A DNA stretch of 64,000 bases from Planctomycetales bacterium 10988. Lineage in GTDB: Bacteria; Planctomycetota; Planctomycetia; Pirellulales; Pb10988. Of this stretch, positions 8,281 through 18,031 are shown piece after piece. The notes beneath the pieces are model-generated. The model was not told where the DNA came from and ran no database searches. It saw only the letters and a program-made list of their open reading frames with translations. The number at the start of each line of letters is the position of its first letter. Position 1 is the stretch's first letter. The DNA is taken from NCBI GenBank assembly GCA_009664345.1, contig CP043547.1, positions 310,001 to 374,000 on the forward strand, written 5' to 3'. A program made the translations under genes and the position numbers.

Positions 8281-11109
8281 TTAGTAGATGAAGAGGAAAG
8301 CATTGGCATTGAACATCAACAGGCAACAGTCCGCCATGGCACGGGCCTCGGGGGAAACGTCCGCTGCCTGAACATCGGGCGTATAGTCCTTGTAGATGTC
8401 CAACATTTCCTGATATTCAAAGGGTTCGCCGGAGAACTCCTCCACCAGCGACCGGGTGATCATCGTGGGATACGTCGTGGGTTGGGGCGAATGTTCTTGA
8501 TGATAAGTCACCATTTGCTCGTAGTGACGCACAAGGGTCTTCACCATGCTCTCAGTTGGCAGCTTGCCGAAGCACAGGCGGTAACCATGGATGATCTGCT
8601 CGCGCGGGGTCATCGCTTCTTGTTTGATTCGCAAGGCCATCGCGATCGAACGTTGCGTGGCGATCTCACTATTCATCAAGCTGAACACCTGCGGAGTTAC
8701 GCTGGAAGCATCTCGCAGTTCACAAGAGTCATCGGCATTTGGCTTGTTGAAGACTTCCAACATCGGGTCGGGCAAGCCACGTACTCGATAGGCGTAAATA
8801 GAACGACGATTCCGCTCTTGGGGTGTGCGGGAAGGTTGCCAGGCAGGAGCCAAGGAGAACTGAAGCATTCGCGGAGCCAACGCAACTTCGCGATTCATCT
8901 CTGGCTTGATAGGCAATCCGCCAATCTGTCGGTTCAATTCCCCTGAGATCGCAAGCATCGCATCCCGCAATTCTTCGGCACTTAGCCGTCGCGGTTCGAA
9001 GTAGGCGAGCAGTTCATTGTTCGGATCAAGCTCGCGAATGCTGTCCCTCTCGGAATGCGTACTCGCTTGTTGATAGGTATGCGAAGACATGATCAGTCGA
9101 TGTAGGTTTTTGATCGACCATCCCTGTTCCACAAACTCCGCCGCAAGCCAATCGAGCAACTGAGGATGAGTCGGTTTTTTCCCAGTGGCTCCGAAGTTGT
9201 TTGGATTCCCGGCGATGCCTTTGCCGAAATGATAAGCCCAGATGCGATTGACAATCGACCGCGTCGTGAGAGGGTTTTCCGGATGTGCGATCCATTCGGC
9301 CAAAGCAAGCCGCCGACCATCCATCGTCTCGGGCAATGTAAAAGCCTTTTCCGTTTCCGCAGAAAAAGTGGCAAAGTGCAATCCACTCAAGACCCCGGGT
9401 GTGACCGAAGCACCCAGCGAATAGACATCCCCCCCTTCATAAATATTCGATTCGGGAAGGAGGTTTGTTAGTTCTCGTTGTTTGGGATTGTTGAGGTTAG
9501 GAAGCCGTAGCGTCTGAGATTTTTGATAGAGATCGCCACCGTTGTAAACGCTTTGGACGAGCGGTTCGAACCGTTCGAGTCTTCGCGTCCAAATACGAAC
9601 GTCCTGCTCGCGAATCTTGAGTTCCCCTTCTTCCTGAGTCGTCAACCCAACAAAGCGTGGCGGTTTATCTCCGCCGGGTGTTTTTTTTCGAATTTCATAG
9701 GGCTGATATTCCTCTTCCCTGCCTCGCTCGGCATACCATGATCGAGCGGCAGCTTCTCGCTTTGCGTAGAGGGCGTCTTGTTTTTCTTTGGCAAAACGTA
9801 GTAAGGTCTCGACATGTTGTCGATTTTCGTCAAAACCACTTTTTGACTCTTCGGGTAAAAAAGGAGCGGACCGCTCGGCGGGTTGCGTGGTGGCAAAGGC
9901 TGCATAGAGCCGGTAATAGTCTTTGGTTGGAAGCGGATCGAATTTGTGATCGTGGCATTTACAGCAGCGCATCGCAGTCGAGAGAAACGTCTGGCCAACA
10001 CTGTTCACGACATCATCAAGGTAGAGCTGACGACTTACCAATTCTGGAGACATGCCGGTATGCTCCCAAGGTCCCATGCGGAGAAATCCGGTGGCGATCA
10101 GCTTTTCTGGATCGTCGGGGTCCAGCTCATCGCCAGCGATTTGTTCTTTGATAAATTGATCGTACGGCTTGTCTTCATTGAAGGCACGAATCACATAGTC
10201 GCGATATCGCCAAGCATTCGAACGTTCCCAGTCATTGGAAAATCCGCTCGTATCCGCGTAACGAACGACATCGAGCCAATGTTGTGCCCACCGTTCGCCA
10301 TAGTGGGGGCTTGCCAAGAACCGTTCGATCAAATTTTCCCAGGCCTGATTGGGATTTTTCTTCGAAGCTTGGACGAAGGATTCGATTTCATGCGGGCTTG
10401 GTGGGAGGCCCAGCAGATCGAAAGAGGCCCTGCGAATCAGGGTTTCCGGCTCGGCCCGCTCTGCTGAGGTCATGGCCTGTTGCCTCAACTTCTCGCCGAT
10501 GAAGGCATCGATGGGATGTTCGTAGCCTACGGGAATCGTAGGTTCTTCCAGAGGTTGAAATGCCCAAACATCCGCCGGATCGTAACGTCGATACGTCCAT
10601 TCCTTGGATTGACCACCACTTGTCGAAATGATGATGCCGTCTCCATTTTCCGCAACGGCCCATTCATTTTGTTGGATGCTGGCCAGCGTTTCGGCGTTAG
10701 GCCAAGGGGCTCCTGCCGCGATCCAATCACGGAAGTAATCAGTCTCTTCAAGACTCAAGCGATCATTCTCCTTGGGAGGCATCTCCATCCCGTCCCAACA
10801 AATCGCCCAATACAACATGCTTTCCTCAGGTTGACCGGGAACGATCGAAGGTTCTCCCGATTCACCGCCTTGGAGTAATCCTTCCAAAGAAGTAACGTCA
10901 AGGCCTCCTTGGAGATTGTCCGGTTCACGGCCATGACAGCCGACGCATTTTTCCTTCAGAAGCGGAAGAACTTTCAAGGTAAAAAGTCGATCTCCCTCGG
11001 TGGGTTCTGCCGCTACGAGCGATGAAATCATCATTACGCTTGTCAGTATGCCAAGTACGAAGGTTCGAAGATTGGATATCGGGAGTATCTGCTTCATGAT
11101 GCTATTCAT
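8281..11109 (-). CDS. PSCyt1-DUF1549-DUF1553 protein (PSD1 family)
   Basis: This 942-residue exported protein has a signal peptide (residues about 10-34) and then a cytochrome-c-like PSCyt1 domain with the heme-attachment motif CVGCHG and a downstream methionine-rich MEMPP segment. DUF1549 follows (DAFIGEKLRQQ to HWLDVVRYADTSGF), and then DUF1553 (NPLTTRSIVNRIWAYHFGKGI, HPQLLDWLAAEFVEQGWSIKNLHRLI, SAEELRDAMLAISG). It lies 47 bases after the FecR/LamG gene and 9 bases before the DUF1501 gene on the same strand. It probably carries heme and acts with DUF1501 in the periplasm or at the surface; the reaction is not known. Confidence 0.93.
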   Translation of the reverse strand: MNSIMKQILPISNLRTFVLGILTSVMMISSLVAAEPTEGDRLFTLKVLPLLKEKCVGCHGREPDNLQGGLDVTSLEGLLQGGESGEPSIVPGQPEESMLYWAICWDGMEMPPKENDRLSLEETDYFRDWIAAGAPWPNAETLASIQQNEWAVAENGDGIIISTSGGQSKEWTYRRYDPADVWAFQPLEEPTIPVGYEHPIDAFIGEKLRQQAMTSAERAEPETLIRRASFDLLGLPPSPHEIESFVQASKKNPNQAWENLIERFLASPHYGERWAQHWLDVVRYADTSGFSNDWERSNAWRYRDYVIRAFNEDKPYDQFIKEQIAGDELDPDDPEKLIATGFLRMGPWEHTGMSPELVSRQLYLDDVVNSVGQTFLSTAMRCCKCHDHKFDPLPTKDYYRLYAAFATTQPAERSAPFLPEESKSGFDENRQHVETLLRFAKEKQDALYAKREAAARSWYAERGREEEYQPYEIRKKTPGGDKPPRFVGLTTQEEGELKIREQDVRIWTRRLERFEPLVQSVYNGGDLYQKSQTLRLPNLNNPKQRELTNLLPESNIYEGGDVYSLGASVTPGVLSGLHFATFSAETEKAFTLPETMDGRRLALAEWIAHPENPLTTRSIVNRIWAYHFGKGIAGNPNNFGATGKKPTHPQLLDWLAAEFVEQGWSIKNLHRLIMSSHTYQQASTHSERDSIRELDPNNELLAYFEPRRLSAEELRDAMLAISGELNRQIGGLPIKPEMNREVALAPRMLQFSLAPAWQPSRTPQERNRRSIYAYRVRGLPDPMLEVFNKPNADDSCELRDASSVTPQVFSLMNSEIATQRSIAMALRIKQEAMTPREQIIHGYRLCFGKLPTESMVKTLVRHYEQMVTYHQEHSPQPTTYPTMITRSLVEEFSGEPFEYQEMLDIYKDYTPDVQAADVSPEARAMADCCLLMFNANAFLFIY

Positions 11110-11156
11110 AAAAAGTGGTTTTTATAAGACGATTGAAACTTGCCGATTGATGATGG

Positions 11157-12833
11157 TTACGGTTTTCCCGTGAAGTAGATTTCTTGAATCTCGTCTGCGG
11201 CGATCGCCTCGGAAAGAATCGCGAATTCGTCGATGCTGCCATTTAAATTACGGATAGCGAAATGGGCATCCGGCCGCATCGGAGACGACCAATTGCCGAG
11301 CGTGGCAGCTCCGAATCGGGTGATTGGGACAAGTTGGGGATCAGGGAGACGCTCTCGATGCAACTGCTCGCCATTCAAATAGTGAGTGACATACTGAGAC
11401 TTTACATCGTAGGTCGTCGCCAAGTGAATCCATTTCCCACTGAGAGAACGGTCCCAAAAAGGTGGCGATAAAATAGGGCGATGGGCGGGGCCTTTGTCGG
11501 CTTTTTCCGAAGCACGTACCGAAAAGAAGAGTTGGCCCGTGTCGAGAATTTGCCAGTGAGGTTCGCCCTGTTCGTAGCTATCCGTCAAGAAGAGCGAGTT
11601 GTACCATCGGTCGAGGCTGTCGATTTTCGCCCAGCAGAGGAACGTCAGAGAGGCGTATTCTCCAGGGATTTGCACTCGCACACGATCGCCAGGCTGTTTA
11701 AACTCCAAGGCTCCTTTCGCTTCCCACCTGCCGGGCGTGTGGTCCGCACCGACGATTGCCCCGTCCAAATTGTGATCAAGGGGCTCGACGGAACTTGTCA
11801 ACTTACGTTCCCACTGCCGGGCTTCATCGAAGGCATAATAAGCAATGAGGCGAGGGTCTCTGCGAAATGCTTGAGACCACCGCTGCCAGCTTTGAAATCT
11901 CGCTTCTTGTTGCTGTTGATCACGCTGTTCCAACGTGGCAATGTCGATAAACGTGTCGGAAGAGGCGGTTGAGGGCGATAATTCTCCCTGGGCATTACGT
12001 ACCATCGCTTCACCGGCGTTGAGAATTTTCTTGGATGCACTCGCTGGATGGAGTTCAACTTCTCCTTCGAAAACTTGGACGTCCGTTCCTTCTTGTGAAA
12101 CAGCCAGACCAAATTCGGTGCCCAAATCAACGATTTTCATTTCTTCGACGTCAATCGTGAAGCCTCGGGCGGCGGGGGGCACTTGGGCTCGTAAACGACC
12201 AGAAGCTAGCCGAGCAAGTTCGAAGGTTTGAAGTTCGAGTTCAGCGGGGCCATCCAAAATGACCGTCGCTCCACAAAAAAATTCGATCTGGACCAGACCG
12301 GAATCCAAAGCAAGTATCCCTGGCAGCAAGGCATCCCCCACTTCGTGCGGGTGTTGGCCGTCCGCCCATTCCACCTCGACTAAGCGTGTAATCAAGGCAA
12401 CCCCCTGCGAAGTGGCTTCAAGTGAACCAGCTTGTGAAGCCTGTTGAGGATAATTTTCCAAGGTCGAAAGTCGTTCCAACTCGGGATCGCCCTCGCTTGT
12501 TTCCAAGTAGAAAAGACGGCCGAGGAGCAGGCCGAGAAGCAGAATCGCCGCTAAGGATGCCAAACTCTTCCAAGTGAACCCTTGTTTTAACGGGAAAAAA
12601 GAATTCTGCTCTGACAAACTCACAGAAGGCTTGTCAGATTGAAACATCTCGCCGAGTCCGGCTTCGCCCTCTAATTTCAAGGCGACTTCGAGCATCTGCA
12701 TTTGCAAATAATACTCTCGGGCACGCTCGCTGGTGCGGAGGATTTCACGGAACCTATTAATCCCTGCTTGGTCTAATTCCCCTTCCTCCCAGGCCAGCAG
12801 GAGGCGTTCAAGCTCTTCTATTTCGTCTTTCAT
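11157..12833 (-). CDS. FecR/LamG-domain transmembrane protein, partner of an ECF sigma factor
   Basis: This protein of about 558 residues starts at the ATG that overlaps the sigma factor stop as ATGA. The N-terminal ~100 residues are cytoplasmic and helical (EIEELERLLLAWEEGELDQAG). One transmembrane helix follows (SLASLAAILLLGLLLGRLFYL). A FecR-like region comes next (VGDALLPGILALDSGLVQIEFF to VQVFEGEVELHP), and then a LamG/concanavalin-like domain (IAYYAFDE to IRNLNGSIDEFAILSEAI). The layout suggests a membrane-anchored regulator that holds the sigma factor inside and reads a carbohydrate or surface signal outside. That role is inferred from the gene pair and from FecR-type regulators. Confidence 0.87.
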   Translation of the reverse strand: MKDEIEELERLLLAWEEGELDQAGINRFREILRTSERAREYYLQMQMLEVALKLEGEAGLGEMFQSDKPSVSLSEQNSFFPLKQGFTWKSLASLAAILLLGLLLGRLFYLETSEGDPELERLSTLENYPQQASQAGSLEATSQGVALITRLVEVEWADGQHPHEVGDALLPGILALDSGLVQIEFFCGATVILDGPAELELQTFELARLASGRLRAQVPPAARGFTIDVEEMKIVDLGTEFGLAVSQEGTDVQVFEGEVELHPASASKKILNAGEAMVRNAQGELSPSTASSDTFIDIATLEQRDQQQQEARFQSWQRWSQAFRRDPRLIAYYAFDEARQWERKLTSSVEPLDHNLDGAIVGADHTPGRWEAKGALEFKQPGDRVRVQIPGEYASLTFLCWAKIDSLDRWYNSLFLTDSYEQGEPHWQILDTGQLFFSVRASEKADKGPAHRPILSPPFWDRSLSGKWIHLATTYDVKSQYVTHYLNGEQLHRERLPDPQLVPITRFGAATLGNWSSPMRPDAHFAIRNLNGSIDEFAILSEAIAADEIQEIYFTGKP

Positions 12834-13357
12834 GATTCCCCTTCCTCCGCCAAATTTTGTTGAACACATTCCGCCAGCTGCCGTCGAATTCTAAGTAAGG
12901 CGACCTTGAGCGAGCCCACCGAACGATCCAATTCCTTAGCGATCTGTAAAATGGAGTTCCCTTGGAAGTAGCGTTTTTGAATGAGTTCCGAGCTGTGCGG
13001 GGCTAATTTCTGGAGGCAGTTCCGCAGGGATTCGGTGACTGAATCCAGAGAGTTCACCTTCTGCTGGGCTTCTCGCGAAAGCGTCTCCGCCAAGTCCTCA
13101 TCGAGCAATACACGATCCCGCTTCGCATCGCGGAGATGGGCTAAGACTTGAAAGTGCGCGATCGCGAAGGCCCAGGGAATGAATGGCTTGGTGGGTTGGT
13201 ATTCGTCGATCTTTCGCCACAAGACTAAATTCGTCTCTTGAACGACATCCGCGGTTCGCGCATGGTCACCCAGGAGTGAAAAAATATAGCCATACAATCG
13301 GTTCTGATGCTTGGCGAGTTGTTGGACAAACTGCTCGGTTTTTTCGGCTTGGTTCAT
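12830..13357 (-). CDS. ECF RNA polymerase sigma factor (Rhodopirellula/Verrucomicrobium type)
   Basis: This 175-residue extracytoplasmic-function sigma factor has region 2 (RLYGYIFSLLGDHARTADVVQETNLVLWRK, then FIPWAFAIAHFQVLAHLRD) and region 4 (LAPHSSELIQKRYFQGNSILQIAKELDRSVGSLKVALLRIRRQL). The stop codon overlaps the start of the FecR/LamG gene, so the two proteins are made together. It heads a four-gene operon ending with the PSD1-DUF1501 pair and probably controls that operon or related ones. No -35/-10 element could be assigned by eye. Confidence 0.93.
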   Translation of the reverse strand: MNQAEKTEQFVQQLAKHQNRLYGYIFSLLGDHARTADVVQETNLVLWRKIDEYQPTKPFIPWAFAIAHFQVLAHLRDAKRDRVLLDEDLAETLSREAQQKVNSLDSVTESLRNCLQKLAPHSSELIQKRYFQGNSILQIAKELDRSVGSLKVALLRIRRQLAECVQQNLAEEGES

Positions 13358-13473
13358 ACTTTGGTTCCCTCTTACCAGTACTTACCAAGATATTTTGAAA
13401 GGTTACACGGAAGTGAATTTTTCTTTTGAGGAATTTCTTTGGTCCAGAAAGATTGAGCAGCAGGTATTCCGCA

Positions 13474-14646
13474 TTAAAATTGTTGCTCCATCCAACGGTT
13501 GATTTGAACATTCGCTGCTTTCATCTGATCTACCTGCTCCGAATCAGGTTGCTCTCTTTCATCAAGCAGCCCACGACGACGCGCTTTGTTTCGTTGATAG
13601 GCACCGCAGAGATGAAAGCCAATGCAACCGGGATTTTTATACAATGCCTGAAGTGTTTCGGCATACCACGCGCCGTCATTCGGTCTGAAGAAGTCATGTC
13701 TTCCCCGAGCGACCTTCGCGGCATCTGCCAATAAAACGGGCATCCCCGTTCTTTGATACCAATCGTCCAGGTGTTGCACCGGATCGTTGAAATCTTGAAA
13801 GGAGAGCACATCGACGTAGGGTTTGGCTGCGTTGATTACTTCCATGGCAATCGGGGCGTTTGCTTCGTAGCGATCCCCTAGCAAGAGATGATGTTTGTCA
13901 TAGCGACGGATGGCATCGTGGGTGGTCTTGTAATAGATACCTGCAAGCTCCGAAAGCTCCCGACGACCGGCTTCGGATTTGAGTCGTTCAGGATCGAAGA
14001 TCGGGCCTCGCCAAGCATTTTCTGGCCGTTGGTGAATCCACGTAGGACAGTCACTATAAAAATAGCCGATCAAGTTTGGATCGTCGCTAAGCTCCGCACA
14101 CTGAGCCCTTGCCACATAGTCGCACCATTCCTTCCAATCCTCGCTACGAAAATCATAGTTGACCGTGTGCTTCTCCCACTGGTGCGATTCGGTAAATGGC
14201 AAAAGATGACAGTAAGGCATGTCGAGCGCACGATACTCATCGATCGTGAAAGGGCGAGAATGTTGCCACTTTCGAACCGTAACCTCTTGCACCCAACCGA
14301 CTGTGTTAAAGCCCCATTTCTTAAGATTCGGTGCAACGGATTCTTGAATCCAACGGATCGTGCTCCCTCCGTATTTCTCTTTCCAAAGATCGAGATTCTC
14401 GGGGTAGCGTAAGCTTGCCGGGTCGAGGTGGTTCAGCCCGATCGTGAAAAACGGCTTCCCCTCCGGTGTGATGAGCCACCAATGTCCTGCCCGTTTTCCC
14501 AGCGTGAAGAAGCCTTGCGGCTCTGGTTGAGTCGTCTTGATAGGGACAGCTGAGGCAGTTCGGGAAAGTGCCACGGTCGAAAGTCCTGCATTCAGGGAGA
14601 TCATACTCTGCAGGTATACGCGCCTAGATATTTTTTCAGTGACCAT
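13474..14646 (-). CDS. Putative secreted glycoside hydrolase (TIM-barrel, agarase-like)
   Basis: This 390-residue protein has a Tat-like start (SRRVYLQSMISLNAG). A segment typical of agarase-like glycoside hydrolases follows: GHWWLITPEGKPFFTIGLNHLDP, then VAPNLKKWGFNTVGWV, DDPNLIGYFYSDCPTW and HLLLGDRYEANAP. These look like successive beta-alpha units of a TIM barrel. No confident family number can be given, and the classic DNE catalytic triplet is replaced here by YSDCP. The gene lies 116 bases upstream of the sigma operon on the same strand. It may belong to the same carbohydrate response, but the gap makes that a guess. Confidence 0.65.
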   Translation of the reverse strand: MVTEKISRRVYLQSMISLNAGLSTVALSRTASAVPIKTTQPEPQGFFTLGKRAGHWWLITPEGKPFFTIGLNHLDPASLRYPENLDLWKEKYGGSTIRWIQESVAPNLKKWGFNTVGWVQEVTVRKWQHSRPFTIDEYRALDMPYCHLLPFTESHQWEKHTVNYDFRSEDWKEWCDYVARAQCAELSDDPNLIGYFYSDCPTWIHQRPENAWRGPIFDPERLKSEAGRRELSELAGIYYKTTHDAIRRYDKHHLLLGDRYEANAPIAMEVINAAKPYVDVLSFQDFNDPVQHLDDWYQRTGMPVLLADAAKVARGRHDFFRPNDGAWYAETLQALYKNPGCIGFHLCGAYQRNKARRRGLLDEREQPDSEQVDQMKAANVQINRWMEQQF

Positions 14647-14772
14647 TTGGAACTTCCTCCCGTCTTTGCATCAAAAATTCTTTAGTCTTTAGTAAGGTCG
14701 GCGTCTGATACCGCACCCGCCCTCGCCAAGAAAAAAGCCCCCCTTCAGCAAAAGCAGAAGTGAAGAAAAGGC

Positions 14773-15198
14773 TTAAGGTAAATCCTTTTGAATTTCCTCG
14801 AATTGCTTTTGTTGATTTTCTCGCATGGCTTCCAGGTCGTCGGAGATTTGATGCTTGAGGCTGAATTGTTGGGCGTGTTTCATCTTGTTGGCTTTGGTGA
14901 TGATTTCCTTGGCGGTCTTTCCATCGAAGTAGTTAAGAACCGGTTTGGAATAGCCCGAGTCACCCATGCTCAGCTTGAGGACGGAATCGGAATCGATCAG
15001 GAAATCAATCGATTCTTGCAATTCCTGTTGTTTTTCCAGCGAGAGAGTTTCGTTGATCCGTTCCAACGAAGCTTGCATGCTTTCCGAAGAAGAACCATCA
15101 ATCCGCGGACCTTTGCTTTTCGTGGTCGATTCACAACCAGCTAGCAAAAACATAGTACCAAAAAGAAAGACCAAGAAGCCGCAAGAAAAGCGAGACAT
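14773..15198 (-). CDS. Small lipoprotein (DUF6694-like)
   Basis: This 141-residue protein has a clear lipoprotein signal: a hydrophobic stretch ending in the lipobox LLAGC, with the cysteine at about residue 22. The mature part begins with IDGSSSESMQASLERI and is mostly helical and charged. It has the DFLIDSDSV and TAKEIITKANKMK segments that recall DUF6694-type lipoproteins. It should be anchored in a membrane facing the periplasm. It has no operon partner and the function is unknown. Confidence 0.75.
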   Translation of the reverse strand: MSRFSCGFLVFLFGTMFLLAGCESTTKSKGPRIDGSSSESMQASLERINETLSLEKQQELQESIDFLIDSDSVLKLSMGDSGYSKPVLNYFDGKTAKEIITKANKMKHAQQFSLKHQISDDLEAMRENQQKQFEEIQKDLP

Positions 15199-15296
15199 TG
15201 CGAATTCCTACCTAGGGGAAAGAAAAGAGGGAACAAAGATAGATAATTCTATCAAATGCCAGAGGGAGGTAGGAAGAGTTGGCAGAAAGAAAAAGA

Positions 15297-15369
<73 letters not shown>

Positions 15370-16138
15370 ATAGGTGATTTGCTGCCAACTGAGTGGCTAC
15401 TTCTGCAGGACACCGGAGAACCAAAAAGGTTCGATTTGAAAGGGTCCGCGTTGGGAAGAACGTCTAGTTTAGCAGGGCGAAGAAAAGTCTCAAGCCCCTT
15501 TGTTTGCTTTGATGGGGTTTATTTCGACATTTCTGAGCCGGAAATTGATTCCTCCTTTCAAACCGCGAAAAAGCGGAAGAATTCACCGACTTATGGGATG
15601 GCCCAAAAAGAAATGGCCCAGTGCGGGAAGTCACTGGGCCATTAAGACGGGTAGGGCACGAAACAAGTCGGAACGGATAGGGCACGTGAAATAAGGACCG
15701 CAAAAGCGATTGACGGACGGGTAACCATCATTTCACCTTTGTAAGAGAAACCGGAGTTCCCCCCGGAAGCGAAAGCTCGGCATCCATGCCTTTCTAAATT
15801 GGTGGGTCCTATCGTACGGCTGCCATTTGCAAACGGTAAACAAAGGGCAACCGGCACCAAAACGGTAAAGCTGAAAACTGTGAAAGGTCTTCAACTTGCA
15901 ACGCACTTGACCTGCGGGAAGGAATGTTTGTAACGGGAAGTCATTCCTTATCGATCAGTGATAGATTGCGTTGCTAAAACGTTTAATCGGGTTATACCTT
16001 CGAAATTTTTGGATCTTTCCGTTGAGCTATACCGCGCATGAATAATCGTTAAATTTTGCACTTCTCTGCCTTACCCAAACTTCCGAACTTCTGAGATTTC
16101 CTTGAAGTTCTTATGATATCGGCCGGTAAACGCAAAAA
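15370..16138. other. Gene-free stretch with small hairpins; possible minus-strand ncRNA
   Basis: No credible coding frame is present. Toward the left there is a perfect 12-bp inverted repeat (15612-15643). Further right there are small hairpins: AGC-GAAA-GCT at 15768-15777 and GGCAT-CC-ATGCC at 15779-15790. A near-repeat of GGGTAGGGCACG and GGATAGGGCACG occurs between 15648 and 15686. None matches a riboswitch or housekeeping RNA that I can recognise. Confidence 0.5.
15612..15643 (-). terminator. Strong hairpin terminator, minus strand
   Basis: A perfect 12-bp stem AATGGCCCAGTG/CACTGGGCCATT encloses an 8-base loop. On the minus strand it is followed by the T-rich TTTCTTTTTGGG. The nearest upstream minus-strand gene already has its own terminator (16139-16167). 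This one therefore probably ends a separate untranslated transcript. Confidence 0.7.
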
Positions 16139-16167
16139 GGCTACCCTGAGCAATTCCCAGGATAGCC
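16139..16167 (-). terminator. Terminator of the second Gfo/Idh/MocA gene
   Basis: On the minus strand the stem GGCTATCCTG/CAGGGTAGCC (one G-T wobble) is followed by TTTTTG. It lies about 57 bases after the stop of the oxidoreductase gene. Confidence 0.85.
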
Positions 16168-16223
16168 TCTTTGATTCGTAGCTTTTTGTCACTTCAGAGT
16201 GAGAAACGTTTTCTCACTTTGCA

Positions 16224-17549
16224 TTACGCAAAGCTGGTTTTGCCGGGCATGGCGACCGGGTATTTTCCATCTTTATCCGGAGTGACCGGAGGAGTCATTT
16301 CGAAGGTATAGGTGCCGATTTCCGGAGCCAAGACCAACTTGGAATTCAACGCTTCGTCCCAAGTGAGCATGTTTCCGCTGTAGGTACACATACGTCCGAA
16401 GACCGCAGTCATGGTACTCTTGGCACCATTGTCGGCTTCGTTATACGGTTGTCCGTAACGAATCGCGGCGAACAGATCATCGTGTTCTTGTTGATACGGA
16501 TCGTTCTTGCGTTCTCGCATCCGCCAGCCTTCGCCTTTGTTCGGCTCGATGACGGCGCGGCTGATGTCGGCAGTTCCCTTGGTTCCAGCGACATGTTCGG
16601 AGACACTATTCCAGCAATTGGGCATGTGGCGGCAATAGCTGAACATCTTCGTGCCGTCCGCGTAGGTGAATTCCACTTGGTGGTGATCAAAAATCTGACC
16701 ACTATCCGGACCGGTGCGGACGAGGCGTCCCCCTTGGCCTTGAGCTTCGACGGGATAATCGTCTTTGAGCCAGTTGATCACGTCCAAGTTGTGGATGTGT
16801 TGCTCAACGATATGATCGCCACAAAGCCAGTTGAAGTAATACCAGTTACGCATTTGGTATTCCATCTCGGTTTGTTGCGGTTCACGCGGGCGAGTCCAAA
16901 CCCCGGCACCATTCCAATAGGCACGCATCGAGACGAAGTCCCCGATCATCCCATCTTTAAGGCGTTTCATGGTTTCAAGATAGGTATTTTGATGGTGACG
17001 TTGCAAACCAACGCCGACGCACAAGCCTTGGGATTTCGCCATCTCGTTGACTTCCAAGACTTTACGCACACCAGCCCCATCGACGGCGACCGGCTTTTCC
17101 ATGAAGACATGCTTGCCAGCAGAGACAGCCGCTTCGAAATGGAGCGGGCGGAATCCCGGAGGAGTGGCCAAAATAACCATTTGAATGTCTTGAGCGAGAA
17201 CTTTTTTGTAGGCATCGAAACCTACAAATTGGCGTTCTTGGGGAACATCGAAAGAATCCGGAGCTTTCTTTTGAATGTTTTTGATGCTCGTTTCCATGCG
17301 ATCCCCGAAGGCATCGGCCATGCAGACCAATTTGACGGAACCTTCGGTGCTGAGGGCTTGCACGGCGGCCTTCGTTCCACGACCACCACAACCAATCAAA
17401 CCAATGCGGATGGTTTCATCAGCGCCGGCATGAACTCGTTGCGGAACAGCCATGGTCGAAAGAAGGGCTCCCCCGGCAGCAACAGCGCCAGAGGTGGTGA
17501 GGAAATCTCGCCGGGAGGCTTGATTCGAAGATTGGTTGGGTTGGGTCAT
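16224..17549 (-). CDS. Tat-exported Gfo/Idh/MocA-family oxidoreductase
   Basis: This 441-residue NAD(P)-binding oxidoreductase has a twin-arginine signal (ASRRDFLTTSGAVAAGGALL) that ends near AHAG. The nucleotide-binding loop is IGLIGCGGRGTKAAVQAL, and the catalytic-lysine motif MEKPVAVDGAGVRKVL lies near residue 150. The C-terminal half carries WYYFNWLCGDHIVEQHIHNLDVINW, the substrate-side helix of the family. It is monocistronic with its own terminator. The sugar substrate is unknown. A long plus-strand frame covers almost the same bases and is a codon-bias shadow. Confidence 0.92.
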   Translation of the reverse strand: MTQPNQSSNQASRRDFLTTSGAVAAGGALLSTMAVPQRVHAGADETIRIGLIGCGGRGTKAAVQALSTEGSVKLVCMADAFGDRMETSIKNIQKKAPDSFDVPQERQFVGFDAYKKVLAQDIQMVILATPPGFRPLHFEAAVSAGKHVFMEKPVAVDGAGVRKVLEVNEMAKSQGLCVGVGLQRHHQNTYLETMKRLKDGMIGDFVSMRAYWNGAGVWTRPREPQQTEMEYQMRNWYYFNWLCGDHIVEQHIHNLDVINWLKDDYPVEAQGQGGRLVRTGPDSGQIFDHHQVEFTYADGTKMFSYCRHMPNCWNSVSEHVAGTKGTADISRAVIEPNKGEGWRMRERKNDPYQQEHDDLFAAIRYGQPYNEADNGAKSTMTAVFGRMCTYSGNMLTWDEALNSKLVLAPEIGTYTFEMTPPVTPDKDGKYPVAMPGKTSFA

Positions 17550-18031
17550 AGAAACCTTTCTAGGAATGAAAGTACTTCACGTTAAGGGCCCGAAACCGGC
17601 AATCGAACTAGCGAAAGTCAAAGGGGTTTCAAGCGGGTCCCAAACGAAAACTCGTAAAGGTCGATAAATTGCCGACTAACTGGCACTAGGTGGGGGATTT
17701 TCAGTCAGCAGGCAATTTCTTTGAAAGTCAAAGGAAAAGCCATTGCAAAGTCATCGAAGCTTAAAAATTGCTTTGAATGACGTTTCCTCTCACAAAAGAT
17801 GTTCATCTTATGAAAATAATCATCAAAACGGGCTGCGTCAAACTGTGAGACCCGTTTCGCATCAAAATATATTGATTTTTATCAAAAAGGATTGGATTAC
17901 ACTGGGGGGAGAGCGATTTAACCTGATTTCGAAGAAGGTCGGCTTCCCTCAAGCATAGCACTCACGGAATGGGAGGGTTACGTTAAGGGCTGCGGATTCC
18001 TTCTGAAATGACATTTATCTGTGAGGATAGT
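17550..18031. other. Intergenic region between two divergent genes
   Basis: No gene was found. Two copies of a 12-base direct repeat (GAAAGTCAAAGG) lie at 17612-17623 and 17723-17734. A 7-bp inverted pair AAACGGG/CCCGTTT lies near 17827-17858. This region must hold the promoters of the oxidoreductase (minus) and apbE (plus). No clear -35/-10 pair was identified. Confidence 0.4.

Noticed and set aside
16449-17585. 378-codon plus-strand frame opposite the second oxidoreductase
   Set aside because: It mirrors almost the whole Gfo/Idh/MocA gene, has no recognisable domain, and is explained by codon bias.
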